This document shows, one piece after another, positions 32,179-41,089 of a stretch of DNA of 64,000 nt. How positions within the stretch are numbered: the stretch's first letter is position 1; each line of letters begins with the position of its first letter. The notes under the pieces were generated by a model. That model searched no databases and was not told the origin of the DNA. It worked only from the letters and a program-made list of their open reading frames with translations. The position numbers were made by a program, and so were the translations under genes. Source of the stretch: CADEED01 sp036677145 (GTDB lineage Bacteria; Pseudomonadota; Gammaproteobacteria; Steroidobacterales; Steroidobacteraceae); NCBI GenBank assembly GCA_036677145.1, contig JAKFFF010000011.1, forward strand, positions 124,001 through 188,000, given 5' to 3'.

Positions 32179-35100
32179 GTGGCGCATTTCTTCATCGACA
32201 GGCCGATTTTCGCCTGGGTCATCGCGATCCTCATCACCCTGGGCGGCGCCCTGGCGGTGGCCGAGTTGCCGGCCGCGGCGTATCCGGACATCGCGCCTCC
32301 ACAGGTGCAGATCAGCGCCTCCTATCCGGGCGCGAACGCCGACACCGTCGAACGCACGGTCACGCAGGTCATCGAGCAGCAGCTCACCGGCATCGACAAC
32401 CTGCTGTATTTCACCTCGTCGTCCTCGAATGGCGGCGCGGGCATCACGCTCACGTTCGAAACCGGCACGGATCCGGACGTCGCCGCGGTGCAAACGCAGA
32501 ATCGAGTCGCCCTGGCCGAGCCGCGGCTGCCGCGCGAAGTCGTGGTTCAGGGCCTGTCGGTTGCCAAGACCAATGCCGGATTCCTGATGGCGATCGGCAT
32601 CCGCTCCAAGGACAACAGCGTTCCGTCCGAGGAACTCAACAACATCGTCGCATCGCGCATCCTCGATTCGATCGCGCGTATCTCCGGTGTCGGCGCCACG
32701 GAGCAATTCGGCGCCGAATACGCGATGCGCATCTGGCTCAACCCGGACAAGCTGCGCAGCTTCGGCATGAGCGCGGCCGACGTGCTCGAAAAAGTGCGCG
32801 GCCAGAACGTGCAGTTCGCAACCGGCGCGCTCGGCGAACAACCCGCGGTGGCCGGCCAGCAAGTGAACGCGCCGGTTTCGGCCGAAGGGCGCTTCAGTTC
32901 CATCGAAGAGTTCCAGAACGTCATCCTGCGCACCGAGCCCAATGGCACCAGCGTGCGCCTCAAGGATGTCGCTCGCGTGGAGCTCGGACTCGCCAACTAC
33001 GGCTTCGACGTGCGCCTCGACAATCAGCCGGTCGGCGCCTTCGGCATCATGTTGCTGCCGGGGGCCAACGCGCTGCAGGTCGCCGAAGGCGTGACGACAC
33101 GCATGGATGAGCTGCAGAAGAGTTTCCCGCCCGGCGTCGAATGGTTCATCGCCTTCGACGCGACGACGTTCATCACCACCGCGATTCACGAAGTGGTCGT
33201 CACGCTGGTGATCGCGGTGGTGCTGGTGTTCATCGTGATGCTGGTGTTCCTGCAGAGCTTCCGCGCCACGATCATCCCGACGCTCGTGGTGCCGGTGGCG
33301 CTGATGGGCGCGTTCATCGGCATGTTCATCTCCGATTTTTCGATCAACCAGCTCACCTTGTTCGGCATGGTGCTGGCCATCGGCATCGTCGTGGACGACG
33401 CCATCGTGGTGATCGAATCCGTCGAACGCATCATGCGCGAGGAGCACCTGCCGCCGAAGGAAGCCACGCGCAAGGCGATGGACCAGATCACGAGTCCGAT
33501 CATCGCGATCTCCGTGGTCCTCGCCGCGGTGTTCATCCCGAGCGCATTGCAGGCCGGCTCGGTGGGCGTCATCTACCGGCAGTTCGCGTTGACGATCGCG
33601 ATCTCGATGGGATTCTCGGCGTTCCTCGCGTTGTCGCTGACGCCCGCGCTGTGCGCGACGCTGCTGCGGCCCGAGCACATGAAAGAGAACACGGTGTTCC
33701 GCTGGTTCAATCGCGGCTACAACAGGGCGCAGGCGGCTTACCTGCGTTCGGTGAAGTTCAGCCTGCACCACCAGCGCTGGTGGGTGGCCGGTTTCGCCGT
33801 GCTGGTAGTGCTGGGCGGCGTGTTGTTCTGGCGCGTGCCGTCGAGCTTCGTGCCCGACGAAGACCAGGGGTTCACGATCGGCGTCGTACAGATGCCGGCC
33901 GGTTCCAGCATGACGCGCACGCGCGAATACATGCAGAAGGTCGGCGCCATCCTGCGCACCAACGAGGCCGTGCATTCGATTTTCGAAGTCACCGGTTTCA
34001 GTTTCATAGGCAGCGGCGAAAGCGTCGGCATCTTCTTCATTCGCATGAAGGACTGGGCGGACCGCGACGTGACCGCGCCTGAATTCATCCAATGGGCCTA
34101 TGGCGCGACGGCGGGAGAACGCGACGGCACGGCGTTTTTCGTGAACCTGCCGACGATCAACGGCCTCGGCCAGTTCGGCGGTTTCGACTTCTGGCTCGAA
34201 GACCGGTCGAACGTCGGTCGGGAAGGCTTGTATGGCGCGATGGGGGCGCTGATGGGCAAGTCGGCCACCAATACCATCGTCGAAAACGTCCGGCCGGGTG
34301 AGTTGCCGCCCGCACCGCGTCTGCAATTGACGCTGGATCGCAGCCAGGCCGAGGCGATGGGCCTGTCGACCGAGCAAGTCTACGGGGCGATCCAGCTCAT
34401 GCTCGCCCCCGTGTACGTGAACGACTTCTACTACGAAGGCCGCGTGTTGCGCGTGCTGATGCAGGCCGACGCGACGTTCCGCATGAACGAGCAGTCGCTG
34501 AGCCGCTTCTATCTACCCGCCGGCACGACCTCCGAGACAAACAACTTCGTGTTCACGGGTGACAGTGCCGGGGACGGCATGGTGCCGCTGTCGTCGGTGC
34601 TGCGCAGCACCTGGACGGTGGCGCCGCCTTCGCTCGCGCGCTTCAACGGCTTCGCGGCGGTCAACATCAACGGCAACGCCAAACAAGGGTTCAGCTCCGG
34701 CGATGCCATGAACGAGATGGAACGCATCGTGCGCGACGATCTTCCGCCCGGCTTTGGTTTCGACTGGGCGGGACAGTCGCTGCAGGAAGTGATCTCGGGC
34801 GCGGAAGCGCCGTTGCTGTTCGCGTTGTCGATCCTCGTCGTGTTCCTGTGTCTCGCCGCCTTGTACGAGAGCTGGGCGACGCCGGTCGCGGTGCTGCTCG
34901 TGGTGCCGGTGGGCATCCTCGGCGCGGTGCTCGCGGCGTGGGCTACGAGCTTGCCGAACGACGTGTTCTTCAAGATCGGCATCATCACGATCATCGGTCT
35001 GGCGGCGAAGAACGCGATTCTGATCGTCGAGTTCGCGCTGGAAGAGCAGAAGCGTGGCAAGGATCTATACGACGCGGTGGTCGAAGCCGCACGCCTGCGG

Positions 35101-35331
35101 TTGCGCCCCATTCTCATGACCTCGTTCGCGTTCATCCTCGGTGTGATGCCGCTGGTGATCGCCACCGGCGCGGGCGCCAATGCGCGGCGCGCCATCGGTA
35201 CCGGTGTCGCGGGCGGAATGTTGTCGGCCGCGATCCTGGGTGTGCTGCTGGTGCCGATCTTCTACGTCGTCATCCGCCGCATGATCGGTGACAAACTGAT
35301 CCTCGATCGCACGAAGCTGAACGGCGAATGA
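32179..35331 (+). CDS. RND multidrug efflux transporter (AcrB/HAE1 type)
   Basis: A 1050-residue inner-membrane pump, full length for HAE1 transporters, starting at GTG 32179 (MAHFFIDRPIFAWVIAI). Twelve helices and two large periplasmic loops are present. The proton-relay Asp pair sits in GIVVDDAIVVIE, and GLAAKNAILIVEFALE marks the second repeat. With the adaptor it would export hydrophobic or amphiphilic compounds by proton antiport. No local regulator of the TetR or MarR type is next to it. Confidence 0.96.
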   Translation: MAHFFIDRPIFAWVIAILITLGGALAVAELPAAAYPDIAPPQVQISASYPGANADTVERTVTQVIEQQLTGIDNLLYFTSSSSNGGAGITLTFETGTDPDVAAVQTQNRVALAEPRLPREVVVQGLSVAKTNAGFLMAIGIRSKDNSVPSEELNNIVASRILDSIARISGVGATEQFGAEYAMRIWLNPDKLRSFGMSAADVLEKVRGQNVQFATGALGEQPAVAGQQVNAPVSAEGRFSSIEEFQNVILRTEPNGTSVRLKDVARVELGLANYGFDVRLDNQPVGAFGIMLLPGANALQVAEGVTTRMDELQKSFPPGVEWFIAFDATTFITTAIHEVVVTLVIAVVLVFIVMLVFLQSFRATIIPTLVVPVALMGAFIGMFISDFSINQLTLFGMVLAIGIVVDDAIVVIESVERIMREEHLPPKEATRKAMDQITSPIIAISVVLAAVFIPSALQAGSVGVIYRQFALTIAISMGFSAFLALSLTPALCATLLRPEHMKENTVFRWFNRGYNRAQAAYLRSVKFSLHHQRWWVAGFAVLVVLGGVLFWRVPSSFVPDEDQGFTIGVVQMPAGSSMTRTREYMQKVGAILRTNEAVHSIFEVTGFSFIGSGESVGIFFIRMKDWADRDVTAPEFIQWAYGATAGERDGTAFFVNLPTINGLGQFGGFDFWLEDRSNVGREGLYGAMGALMGKSATNTIVENVRPGELPPAPRLQLTLDRSQAEAMGLSTEQVYGAIQLMLAPVYVNDFYYEGRVLRVLMQADATFRMNEQSLSRFYLPAGTTSETNNFVFTGDSAGDGMVPLSSVLRSTWTVAPPSLARFNGFAAVNINGNAKQGFSSGDAMNEMERIVRDDLPPGFGFDWAGQSLQEVISGAEAPLLFALSILVVFLCLAALYESWATPVAVLLVVPVGILGAVLAAWATSLPNDVFFKIGIITIIGLAAKNAILIVEFALEEQKRGKDLYDAVVEAARLRLRPILMTSFAFILGVMPLVIATGAGANARRAIGTGVAGGMLSAAILGVLLVPIFYVVIRRMIGDKLILDRTKLNGE

Positions 35332-35428
35332 ACGCAGGCGATTGACTGAACATTGCGAATTCTTCAGGAACCGCGAGCCCCGGGAACTCGACTCACGACC
35401 GGTAAGTCACATTTCGCAAGAGGTGTTT

Positions 35429-35821
35429 ATGAAGGCTTTACTGAGTGTGGCGTTCGCGGCGGCGTTGTTTGCCGGATGCGCCAGCGATCCGAAGCTCAAC
35501 TACAGCGAATACGCCGGCGAGCCGGTGCAGTCTTTCTACATGCCTGAGCTCGACGGCTGGACCTCGGTATCGAAGGATCAGCTCGTGGTGTGGACCTCCC
35601 ACAACAAGGCCTATCTCATCAGCGTCACGGGGTTTTGCCCGGATCTGCAGTTCGCGCACGCGATCGGTGTGACGTCCACCGGAAATTCGGTCGACAAATT
35701 CGAGAAGGTGATCGTCGGCCGCGACCGCTGCCTGATCGATACGATCCGGCCGCTCGACGTGAAGCAGATGAAAGAAGACCGCAAACTGTTGCGCGAGCAG
35801 ATGAAGAAGAACCCGAGCTGA
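35429..35821 (+). CDS. Small DUF6491-like lipoprotein
   Basis: A 130-residue protein with lipobox LFAGC (Cys about residue 17). The mature part has paired Cys residues (TGFCPDLQFA and GRDRCLID) and the pattern YMPELDGWTSVSKDQLVVWTSHNKAYLI, matching the small DUF6491 family common in gammaproteobacteria. The function is unknown. AAGAGG about 5 bp before the ATG at 35429 fixes the start. Its stop codon sits in the loop of a 13-bp-stem hairpin shared with the convergent MAPEG gene. Confidence 0.75.
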   Translation: MKALLSVAFAAALFAGCASDPKLNYSEYAGEPVQSFYMPELDGWTSVSKDQLVVWTSHNKAYLISVTGFCPDLQFAHAIGVTSTGNSVDKFEKVIVGRDRCLIDTIRPLDVKQMKEDRKLLREQMKKNPS

Positions 35822-35835
35822 CCGGGTTCTTCTTC
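35803..35835. terminator. Hairpin spanning the end of the DUF6491 gene
   Basis: A perfect 13-bp stem GAAGAAGAACCCG / CGGGTTCTTCTTC with a 7-base loop that contains the gene's TGA stop. The 3' arm is U-rich but there is no separate T tract. It probably acts as a terminator between the convergent genes. Confidence 0.6.
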
Positions 35836-35838
35836 CGG

Positions 35839-35860
35839 CGCCGCTGTCATAGCAGCGGCG
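35839..35860. terminator. Second hairpin at the convergent gene junction
   Basis: An 8-bp perfect stem CGCCGCTG / CAGCGGCG with a TCATAG loop that holds the stop of the minus-strand MAPEG gene. It lacks a T tract, so its role as a terminator or mRNA 3' stabiliser is uncertain. Confidence 0.4.
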
Positions 35861-36239
35861 CGATCATCATCGCGAGTCCCACCCAGCCCACGCCCCACAC
35901 GATCGTGCGCACCACCGGTACGCCCGCCACATAGATCGGCAGATAGATCGCGCGTGCCACGAGGAAGATCCACGCGCCGGTGATGGCAAGGTTCGCGTCG
36001 GGCGCCACGATCAGGTTCATGAGCGCGAGGGCCAGGAAGACCGGCAGGGCCTCGTGCATGTTGGCGAGCGCGCGCGCGGCGCGTTGCCCCGTGAGCGTCA
36101 GCGGGCGCATGTGATCCCGATTGCCCACGTTTTCGGCGAGCTTGGATTCGGTGCCGGGCGCAGGCGCCTCGCGATACCGGCCGGGCAGCAGCGTTTGCAG
36201 GACGAACAGCGCAAGCACGAGCAGGACGACAGTGACCAT
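35847..36239 (-). CDS. MAPEG family membrane protein
   Basis: A 130-residue four-helix membrane protein from ATG 36239, with GGAG 8 bp upstream. MAPEG markers are the RALANMHEALPVFLALAL helix with its conserved N-x-x-E pattern, RAIYLPIYVAGVPVVRT and the final helix. The family includes glutathione-dependent microsomal transferases and many bacterial proteins of unknown substrate. The frame is open further upstream, but that extension lacks family similarity. Confidence 0.88.
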   Translation of the reverse strand: MVTVVLLVLALFVLQTLLPGRYREAPAPGTESKLAENVGNRDHMRPLTLTGQRAARALANMHEALPVFLALALMNLIVAPDANLAITGAWIFLVARAIYLPIYVAGVPVVRTIVWGVGWVGLAMMIAPLL

Positions 36240-36356
36240 GGAACGGCTCCAGAATATTGGGTCGGAATTGGGGCTGGATCCATTTAATGACGATCCAGGT
36301 CTCAAAACCACATTCAATCGGCAACGGGCAGGTCTATCCCCTTAAAATCGCCGGCC

Positions 36357-36989
36357 ATGAACGCGCGCGCGGTAGTTGGTCTCGGCCTGTTAGTCCTGTT
36401 GTGCGGTTGCGGGTCTCGCGAGGAGACGCCGCCGCCCCGCAATGACTGGTTCATCAGTTCGTATGTCGCGTTCCTCGACAACGATGGCAAAACCCCGCGA
36501 CCAGCGCCAAAAACTGCGCTGCGACTGTGGATGCCATATGTCGTCGGAGATATCTACGGCGATCCGAACGAGGGCGAGATGTCGCCAGTCACGCTCAATC
36601 CCGATCTGAGTTTCACCCTGGATCTCAACGCCGGGCATGCCAAGCTCGAGCGGGCGCTGATACCGACGAACTTCTCGCAGAAGTGGATGCAGATCGAGCC
36701 CAAGGATGCGCGCGTCGCGCGCCTGTCGCCGTTCGTGCAGCCCGCGGACGGCATCGTTCCGGTGGGAACGGCCGAGTGGTTAGATGCGGATACGGGCCAG
36801 CGACTCATGCTGGTGTACTTCGATCGGCCCGCACGAATCCGCGGCGAAATCGTGTACGAAGGTCGAAGTCTGCTTTTCGACATCGAAACGAAGCAGGCCG
36901 GTTATGTCTGGATCCGGCAGCCCGAAGGAAGCGGGGAGTTCACGATGGCTCCCTGGCCGGGCAGGGTAATACTGGCCCTGATGCCCTAG
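36357..36989 (+). CDS. Hypothetical lipoprotein
   Basis: A 210-residue protein with lipobox LLCGC (Cys near residue 18). I do not recognise the family. The mature chain is beta-rich with several Trp/Tyr residues (NDWFISSYVAFLDNDGK, WLDADTGQRLMLVYFDRP) and no extra membrane helix, so it is probably an outer-membrane-anchored periplasmic protein. The stop is followed one base later by a REP-like unit, then by the GH43 gene 95 bp downstream, with which it might be co-transcribed. Confidence 0.65.
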   Translation: MNARAVVGLGLLVLLCGCGSREETPPPRNDWFISSYVAFLDNDGKTPRPAPKTALRLWMPYVVGDIYGDPNEGEMSPVTLNPDLSFTLDLNAGHAKLERALIPTNFSQKWMQIEPKDARVARLSPFVQPADGIVPVGTAEWLDADTGQRLMLVYFDRPARIRGEIVYEGRSLLFDIETKQAGYVWIRQPEGSGEFTMAPWPGRVILALMP

Positions 36990-36990
36990 C

Positions 36991-37022
36991 GGGGACTGAC
37001 CCCTTTTGCCGGGAAACGGGGA
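36991..37022 (+). repeat. REP-like unit
   Basis: GGGGACTGACCCC followed by TTTTGCCGGGAAACGGGGA. It shares the GGGGAC start and the second half (G-GGAAACGGGGA) with the fragment in ureD. It lies one base after a stop codon, a common position for REP sequences. Confidence 0.5.
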
Positions 37023-37084
37023 GCCTCCATCCCATTTCTGGTAGCTTCGGCCCGCGGTACCTTCCAACCAAGAGAGCGCGAAAC

Positions 37085-38266
37085 ATGCAACGACCCTCCC
37101 TCGTGACGATCACGAGCATTGCAACGTCGATCCTTTTCCTCGCCGCGTGCGGCAAGAAAGAAGAAGCCCCAGCGCCGGCCCCGGTCGCGGACGCGGCGCC
37201 GGCCGCCCCCGCGGGCGCCGATCCGGCCAAGTTTCTGACGCAGCCGCTGGACATCGATATCTATTCGGCCGACCCGTCGGCCCACGTGTTCAACGGCAAG
37301 ATCTACATCTACCCCTCGCATGACTACGAGGCGGGCGTCGCCCGCGACAATCAAGGCAGCCAGTACGCGATGAAGGATTACCACGTGTTGTCGATGGACA
37401 GCATCGGTGGTCCGGTCACCGTGCATCCCGTCGCGCTCGACGTCGCGGACGTGCCGTGGGCCAGCGAAATGATGTGGGCGCCGGACGCGGCCGAGAAGGA
37501 CGGCAAGTACTACTTCTACTTCCCCGTGAAAGACAAGCAAGGCGCGTTCCGCATCGGCGCGGCCGTGGGCGATGCGCCCGAAGGCCCGTTCAAGGCTCAG
37601 CCGGAGCCCATGAAGGACAGCTTCAGCATGGACCCGGCCGTGTTCAAGGACAGTGACGGCAAGTACTACATGTACTTCGGCGGCATCTGGGGCGGTCAGC
37701 TCCAGCACTGGAAGACCGGCAAGCACACGCCGCAGGACGACACGCAGCCGGCGGATGACCAGCCCGCGCTGTACCCGAAGGTCGCGCGCATGGCCGACAA
37801 CATGCTCGAGTTCGCCGAGAAGCCGAAGGACGTGAAAATCCTCGACGAAAACGGCAAGCCGCTGCTGTCGGGTGACCATGAGCGCCGCTTCTTCGAGGCG
37901 GCCTGGATGCACAAGTACAAGGACAATTACTACTTCTCGTACTCGACCGGCGATTCGCACTACATCGCGTATGGCATGGGCAAGTCGCCCTACGGTCCGT
38001 TCACGTACAAGGGCATCATCCTCAAGCCCGTGCTGGGCTGGACGAACCACCACTCGATCGTCGATGTGGATGGCAAGACCTACCTGTTCTATCACGACGC
38101 GCAGAGATCGAATGGCGTGAACCATCTGCGTAACGTGAAGCAACCGATCGAGCTCAAGTACAACGACGACGGCACCATCCAGACCATCGACCCGTATTTC
38201 GGTGACGACGCCCCGGCCGCTGCCGCGGCGCCCGCCGCCGAAGCAGCCCCGGCTGCCGCGCAGTAA
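37085..38266 (+). CDS. GH43 family glycoside hydrolase lipoprotein
   Basis: A 393-residue lipoprotein (lipobox FLAAC, Cys22) with an Ala/Pro linker and a five-bladed GH43 propeller. The catalytic set is visible: general base Asp63 in SADPSAHVF, pKa-modulating Asp183 in SMDPAVF, and acid Glu271 in RFFEAAW. GH43 enzymes act as arabinofuranosidases, arabinanases or xylosidases. Tethering to the outer membrane and the nearby GH51 enzyme suggest arabinan or arabinoxylan breakdown at the cell surface. An Ala/Pro-rich tail ends the protein. Confidence 0.88.
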   Translation: MQRPSLVTITSIATSILFLAACGKKEEAPAPAPVADAAPAAPAGADPAKFLTQPLDIDIYSADPSAHVFNGKIYIYPSHDYEAGVARDNQGSQYAMKDYHVLSMDSIGGPVTVHPVALDVADVPWASEMMWAPDAAEKDGKYYFYFPVKDKQGAFRIGAAVGDAPEGPFKAQPEPMKDSFSMDPAVFKDSDGKYYMYFGGIWGGQLQHWKTGKHTPQDDTQPADDQPALYPKVARMADNMLEFAEKPKDVKILDENGKPLLSGDHERRFFEAAWMHKYKDNYYFSYSTGDSHYIAYGMGKSPYGPFTYKGIILKPVLGWTNHHSIVDVDGKTYLFYHDAQRSNGVNHLRNVKQPIELKYNDDGTIQTIDPYFGDDAPAAAAAPAAEAAPAAAQ

Positions 38267-38280
38267 TTGACAGGAAACCT

Positions 38281-38304
38281 GGGGACGGACTTCGGTCTGT
38301 CCCC
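38281..38304. repeat. REP-like hairpin with TTCG loop
   Basis: GGGGACGGAC and GTCTGTCCCC pair over 10 bp (one G-U) around a TTCG tetraloop. It is directly upstream of the GH43 terminator and shows the GGGGAC ends of the repeat family seen at 26422, 29652 and 36991. Confidence 0.55.
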
Positions 38305-38314
38305 GCGTCTTGCA

Positions 38315-38340
38315 GGGGCGGCTCAGGCCGCCCCTTTTTC
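38315..38340 (+). terminator. Intrinsic terminator after the GH43 gene
   Basis: A perfect 8-bp stem GGGGCGGC / GCCGCCCC with TCAG loop followed by TTTTTC. It ends the GH43 transcript 49 bp after the stop codon. Confidence 0.88.
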
Positions 38341-38367
38341 TTTGGGCCGGCTTATCATCCGCCCCCA

Positions 38368-38952
38368 ATGAGTGCTACCCCAGAAACGCCCGGTTCATCG
38401 ACCTTGTTCCGCCGGCGCAGCGCGTTTCTCGCGCCCATCTGGTTGTTAGGCCTCGCGGGAATCCTGATCGTCGCCGCCGCGTTCGCGTACTGGCACAACG
38501 CGACCACGACGACGATCGTCGTGGTGCGACACGCGGAGAAGCAGGTCGGCGCCATCTCCGATGCGCCGCTGTCACCGCCGGGCGAGCAGCGCGCCGTGCG
38601 GCTCGCGCAGATGTTCGGCGATGGCGTGAAGTTCGGCCGCGTGAAGAAGGTCTACGTGACCGATACGCGGCGTACGCAGCAGACCGCGGCGGACCTGGTG
38701 CAGCGGCTCGGCGTGAAGCCCGAAGTGGTGGATGGGAAAACCAGCCCATCGGACTTGGCGCGGCGTGTATTGCGCGAGAACCGCGGGGGGCTGGCGCTCA
38801 TCATCGGGCACAGCAATACCGTGCCCGAGATCGTCGACGCACTGGCCCACACTGAGAAGGTGCCGCCGATCGGCGATGAAGAATTCGACACGATGTATGT
38901 CGTGACCGTCCCTACCATCGGCCGGGCATCCATTCTCAGATTGAAATACTGA
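38368..38952 (+). CDS. Membrane-anchored histidine phosphatase superfamily protein
   Basis: A 194-residue protein. Residues about 22-43 form one membrane helix, followed by a periplasmic phosphoglycerate-mutase-like domain. The catalytic motif RHAEK (about 54-58) and the later His in LIIGHSNTVPEIVDAL are intact, and YVTDTRRTQQTA supplies the phosphate-pocket Arg. It probably removes phosphate from a small molecule or lipid-linked substrate, which is unknown. Single gene after a terminator. Confidence 0.85.
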   Translation: MSATPETPGSSTLFRRRSAFLAPIWLLGLAGILIVAAAFAYWHNATTTTIVVVRHAEKQVGAISDAPLSPPGEQRAVRLAQMFGDGVKFGRVKKVYVTDTRRTQQTAADLVQRLGVKPEVVDGKTSPSDLARRVLRENRGGLALIIGHSNTVPEIVDALAHTEKVPPIGDEEFDTMYVVTVPTIGRASILRLKY

Positions 38953-39049
38953 TCAATTCACGGACGGGACGAGCCGGGGTAGCCCGTTGGATAACTCGCC
39001 GCCGGGTGGGGCGAGTCCCGATTAGAAGTGGCGCGCAAGCGCCTGAAAA

Positions 39050-39125
<76 letters not shown>

Positions 39126-39223
39126 ACACCTCAAAACCCGTCCGGACTGGGTGTCCGGAGAGGCGCGGGATTCTAAAGACCGGCACTGGCCTCGGCAAGC
39201 GACACGCTCCTATTATTGGCTCC

Positions 39224-39691
39224 ATGCTGAATACGGACGAACGAGCCCCCGAATTCACACTGCCGGACCAGGACGGGCACGACGTGTCGCTGTCGGGACT
39301 CATCAAGGATGGTCCGGTCATCCTTTACTTCTATCCCGCGGATTTCACGCCCGGTTGCACGCGCGAGGCCTGCTCCATTCGCGATCTGCACCGGGAATTG
39401 ACGCAGGCGGGTATCAGGGTGGCCGGAATCAGCCCACAGAGCCCGGAGAGCCATCAGCGCTTTCGGGAAAAGCACAATCTGCCATTCACACTTCTGTCGG
39501 ACGAGACCAAAGAAGTCATCAAGATGTTCGGGGTGGATGGTCCGCTGGGATTCTGGGTGCAGCGGGTCACCTTCCTGATCGATCAGAACCGCATGATCCG
39601 CGGGCGAGTGAAGGCGCATTTCTCGATCGGCGAGCACGAGAAGTTCATTCGCGACGCGATTGAATTGCGCAAGGCGCAGAAGGTCGCGTAA
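39224..39691 (+). CDS. Peroxiredoxin, Bcp/PrxQ type
   Basis: A 155-residue thioredoxin-fold peroxidase. PADFTPGCTREAC carries the peroxidatic Cys45 and, five residues on, resolving Cys50, as in atypical 2-Cys Bcp enzymes. APEFTLPDQDG and FLIDQNRMIRG are family blocks. It reduces hydroperoxides in the cytoplasm using thioredoxin. It sits alone between two tRNA genes. Confidence 0.93.
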   Translation: MLNTDERAPEFTLPDQDGHDVSLSGLIKDGPVILYFYPADFTPGCTREACSIRDLHRELTQAGIRVAGISPQSPESHQRFREKHNLPFTLLSDETKEVIKMFGVDGPLGFWVQRVTFLIDQNRMIRGRVKAHFSIGEHEKFIRDAIELRKAQKVA

Positions 39692-39772
39692 CGCCGGTCT
39701 GGATTGATTGAGGCCGCGGGTGGCGTTATTCGCCCTCCCGGACTCGGGGCCTGTAAAATCGCGCCCCTGCGC

Positions 39773-39848
39773 GCCCCCGTAGCTCAGTGGATAGAGCGAC
39801 CGCCTCCTAAGCGGTAGGTCGTCGGTTCAACTCCGGCCGGGGGCGCCA
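39773..39848 (+). tRNA. tRNA-Arg(CCT)
   Basis: A 76-base cloverleaf: acceptor GCCCCCG / CGGGGGC with discriminator G and encoded CCA, anticodon stem ACCGC/GCGGT, loop CTCCTAA (anticodon CCT, reads AGG), and T arm GTCGG-TTCAACT-CCGGC. The 3' end is one base from the stop of the convergent YfaZ gene. No duplicated att-like copy of its 3' end was noticed. Confidence 0.95.
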
Positions 39849-39849
39849 T

Positions 39850-40428
39850 TCACAGCCGGTACCGCAATCCGACGAACACTTCTTCCTGCAGCGTACGCTC
39901 GCCGCTGCCGTCGGTGAGATCGAATTCGAACCAACGCATTCCCGCGAAGGCGATGACCCGGTCCGAGATCTTCATCTCGGCGCGCGCGCTGAGATCCATC
40001 AGGTTGTCGGCGGAGCCGAAGGTGAGGATGTCGGGCGCATAAAACGCCTGTCCGGAAATGGCGAAGCGACGACTGGAATCGAGGTACCAGCGGGCTTCGC
40101 CGCCCAGGCTCAGCGCCATCACGTCCTGATTTTCGTCGCTCAACAGGGCGGCGTAGAGCTGCGGGCCGAATGCAACGTCGAAGCGCTGACCGATATCGAC
40201 GCCAAACATCATCGCGCCGCTCAACACGATGTCGCGTTCCTCACCGAGGAAGACGCCGCCGACGAATCGTCCGTCATCACCCGCGTCCACCTTGCCGAAA
40301 TACCGCACCTGCAACGTGTCGTTGCTGAGCGCGAGTTCGGCGTCGGCGTCGAGATTGGACTTGGCTTCCTGGGCGGCGGCCGGCAGGCCGAACAGCAGCG
40401 CCATCGAGACGATCATGAATCTGCGCAT
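39850..40428 (-). CDS. YfaZ family outer-membrane protein
   Basis: A 192-residue protein with signal peptide (RRFMIVSMALLFGLPAAAQ) and a mature chain of amphipathic strands ending GLRYRL, typical of small beta-barrels. The arrangement ADAELALSNDTLQVRYFG followed by LGEERDIVLSGAMMFGVDIG resembles YfaZ-type proteins, whose role is uncertain. GAGG about 8 bp upstream supports ATG 40428. Confidence 0.75.
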   Translation of the reverse strand: MRRFMIVSMALLFGLPAAAQEAKSNLDADAELALSNDTLQVRYFGKVDAGDDGRFVGGVFLGEERDIVLSGAMMFGVDIGQRFDVAFGPQLYAALLSDENQDVMALSLGGEARWYLDSSRRFAISGQAFYAPDILTFGSADNLMDLSARAEMKISDRVIAFAGMRWFEFDLTDGSGERTLQEEVFVGLRYRL

Positions 40429-40643
40429 GGGACACCTCGACCGCATTTCGGACAACCGAATATCCGCCACGACGAGTGCTTTGTTTATCCGTAGAACCGG
40501 GGTGGATGGATGCGCTGGCACTGACGCTCCGTAGGACTCGGCACACAGGGCGAGCGAACCCCGAACGGCGAAGACTTGTGCCCGACGCCCGCCCACCGCC
40601 ACACTCGCTACCGGCCTCGAATGTTTGAGGGATTTATCTGGCG

Positions 40644-41063
40644 ATGCTCCAGTCCATGCACATCCTGCACGCCCGGGCGAAACGCCGCGGACTGACGGAG
40701 ATCACGGACGAGGTGCGCCGCTGGGTCACGCAGCAGAACATTTCGAACGGACTGCTGACGCTCTTCTGCCGGCACACGTCGGCGTCGCTGCTGATCCAGG
40801 AAAACGCCGCGCCGGCCGTGCGCACCGATCTCGAGAAGTTTTTCGACGAACTCGCGCCGGAAGGGGCCGGGCTCTACGAACACGACGACGAAGGGCCGGA
40901 CGACATGCCGGCGCATCTCAAGACCGCGTTGACGCAGGTGCAATTGAACGTGCCGGTCATGAGGGGGCAGTTGATGCTCGGCACGTGGCAGGGCATCTAT
41001 CTATTCGAGCATCGTGACCATCCGGGGCAGCGCGAAATCGTGCTGCACCTCGTGGGGGAGTGA
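40644..41063 (+). CDS. YjbQ/UPF0047 family protein
   Basis: A 139-residue single-domain protein with the family motifs LTLFCRHTSASLLIQENA, DDMPAHLKTALT, GTWQGIYLFEHRD and the terminal IVLHLVGE. Members are annotated as secondary thiamine-phosphate synthases from complementation in E. coli; their physiological role is unclear. The 215 bp upstream, towards the divergent yfaZ-like gene, hold no feature I recognise. Confidence 0.93.
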   Translation: MLQSMHILHARAKRRGLTEITDEVRRWVTQQNISNGLLTLFCRHTSASLLIQENAAPAVRTDLEKFFDELAPEGAGLYEHDDEGPDDMPAHLKTALTQVQLNVPVMRGQLMLGTWQGIYLFEHRDHPGQREIVLHLVGE

Positions 41064-41089
41064 GCGCGGGCAATCGAGGGGAGATTTCA

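Noticed and set aside
31519..34377. 952-codon open frame antisense to the RND adaptor and pump genes
   Set aside because: The composition is His/Arg/Asp/Glu-rich with no recognisable domain. It mirrors third-position G+C bias opposite two clear genes.
39773..39848. tRNA-Arg(CCT) as an integration site
   Set aside because: No integrase, no direct repeat of the 3' end and no island boundary; both sides hold ordinary genes.
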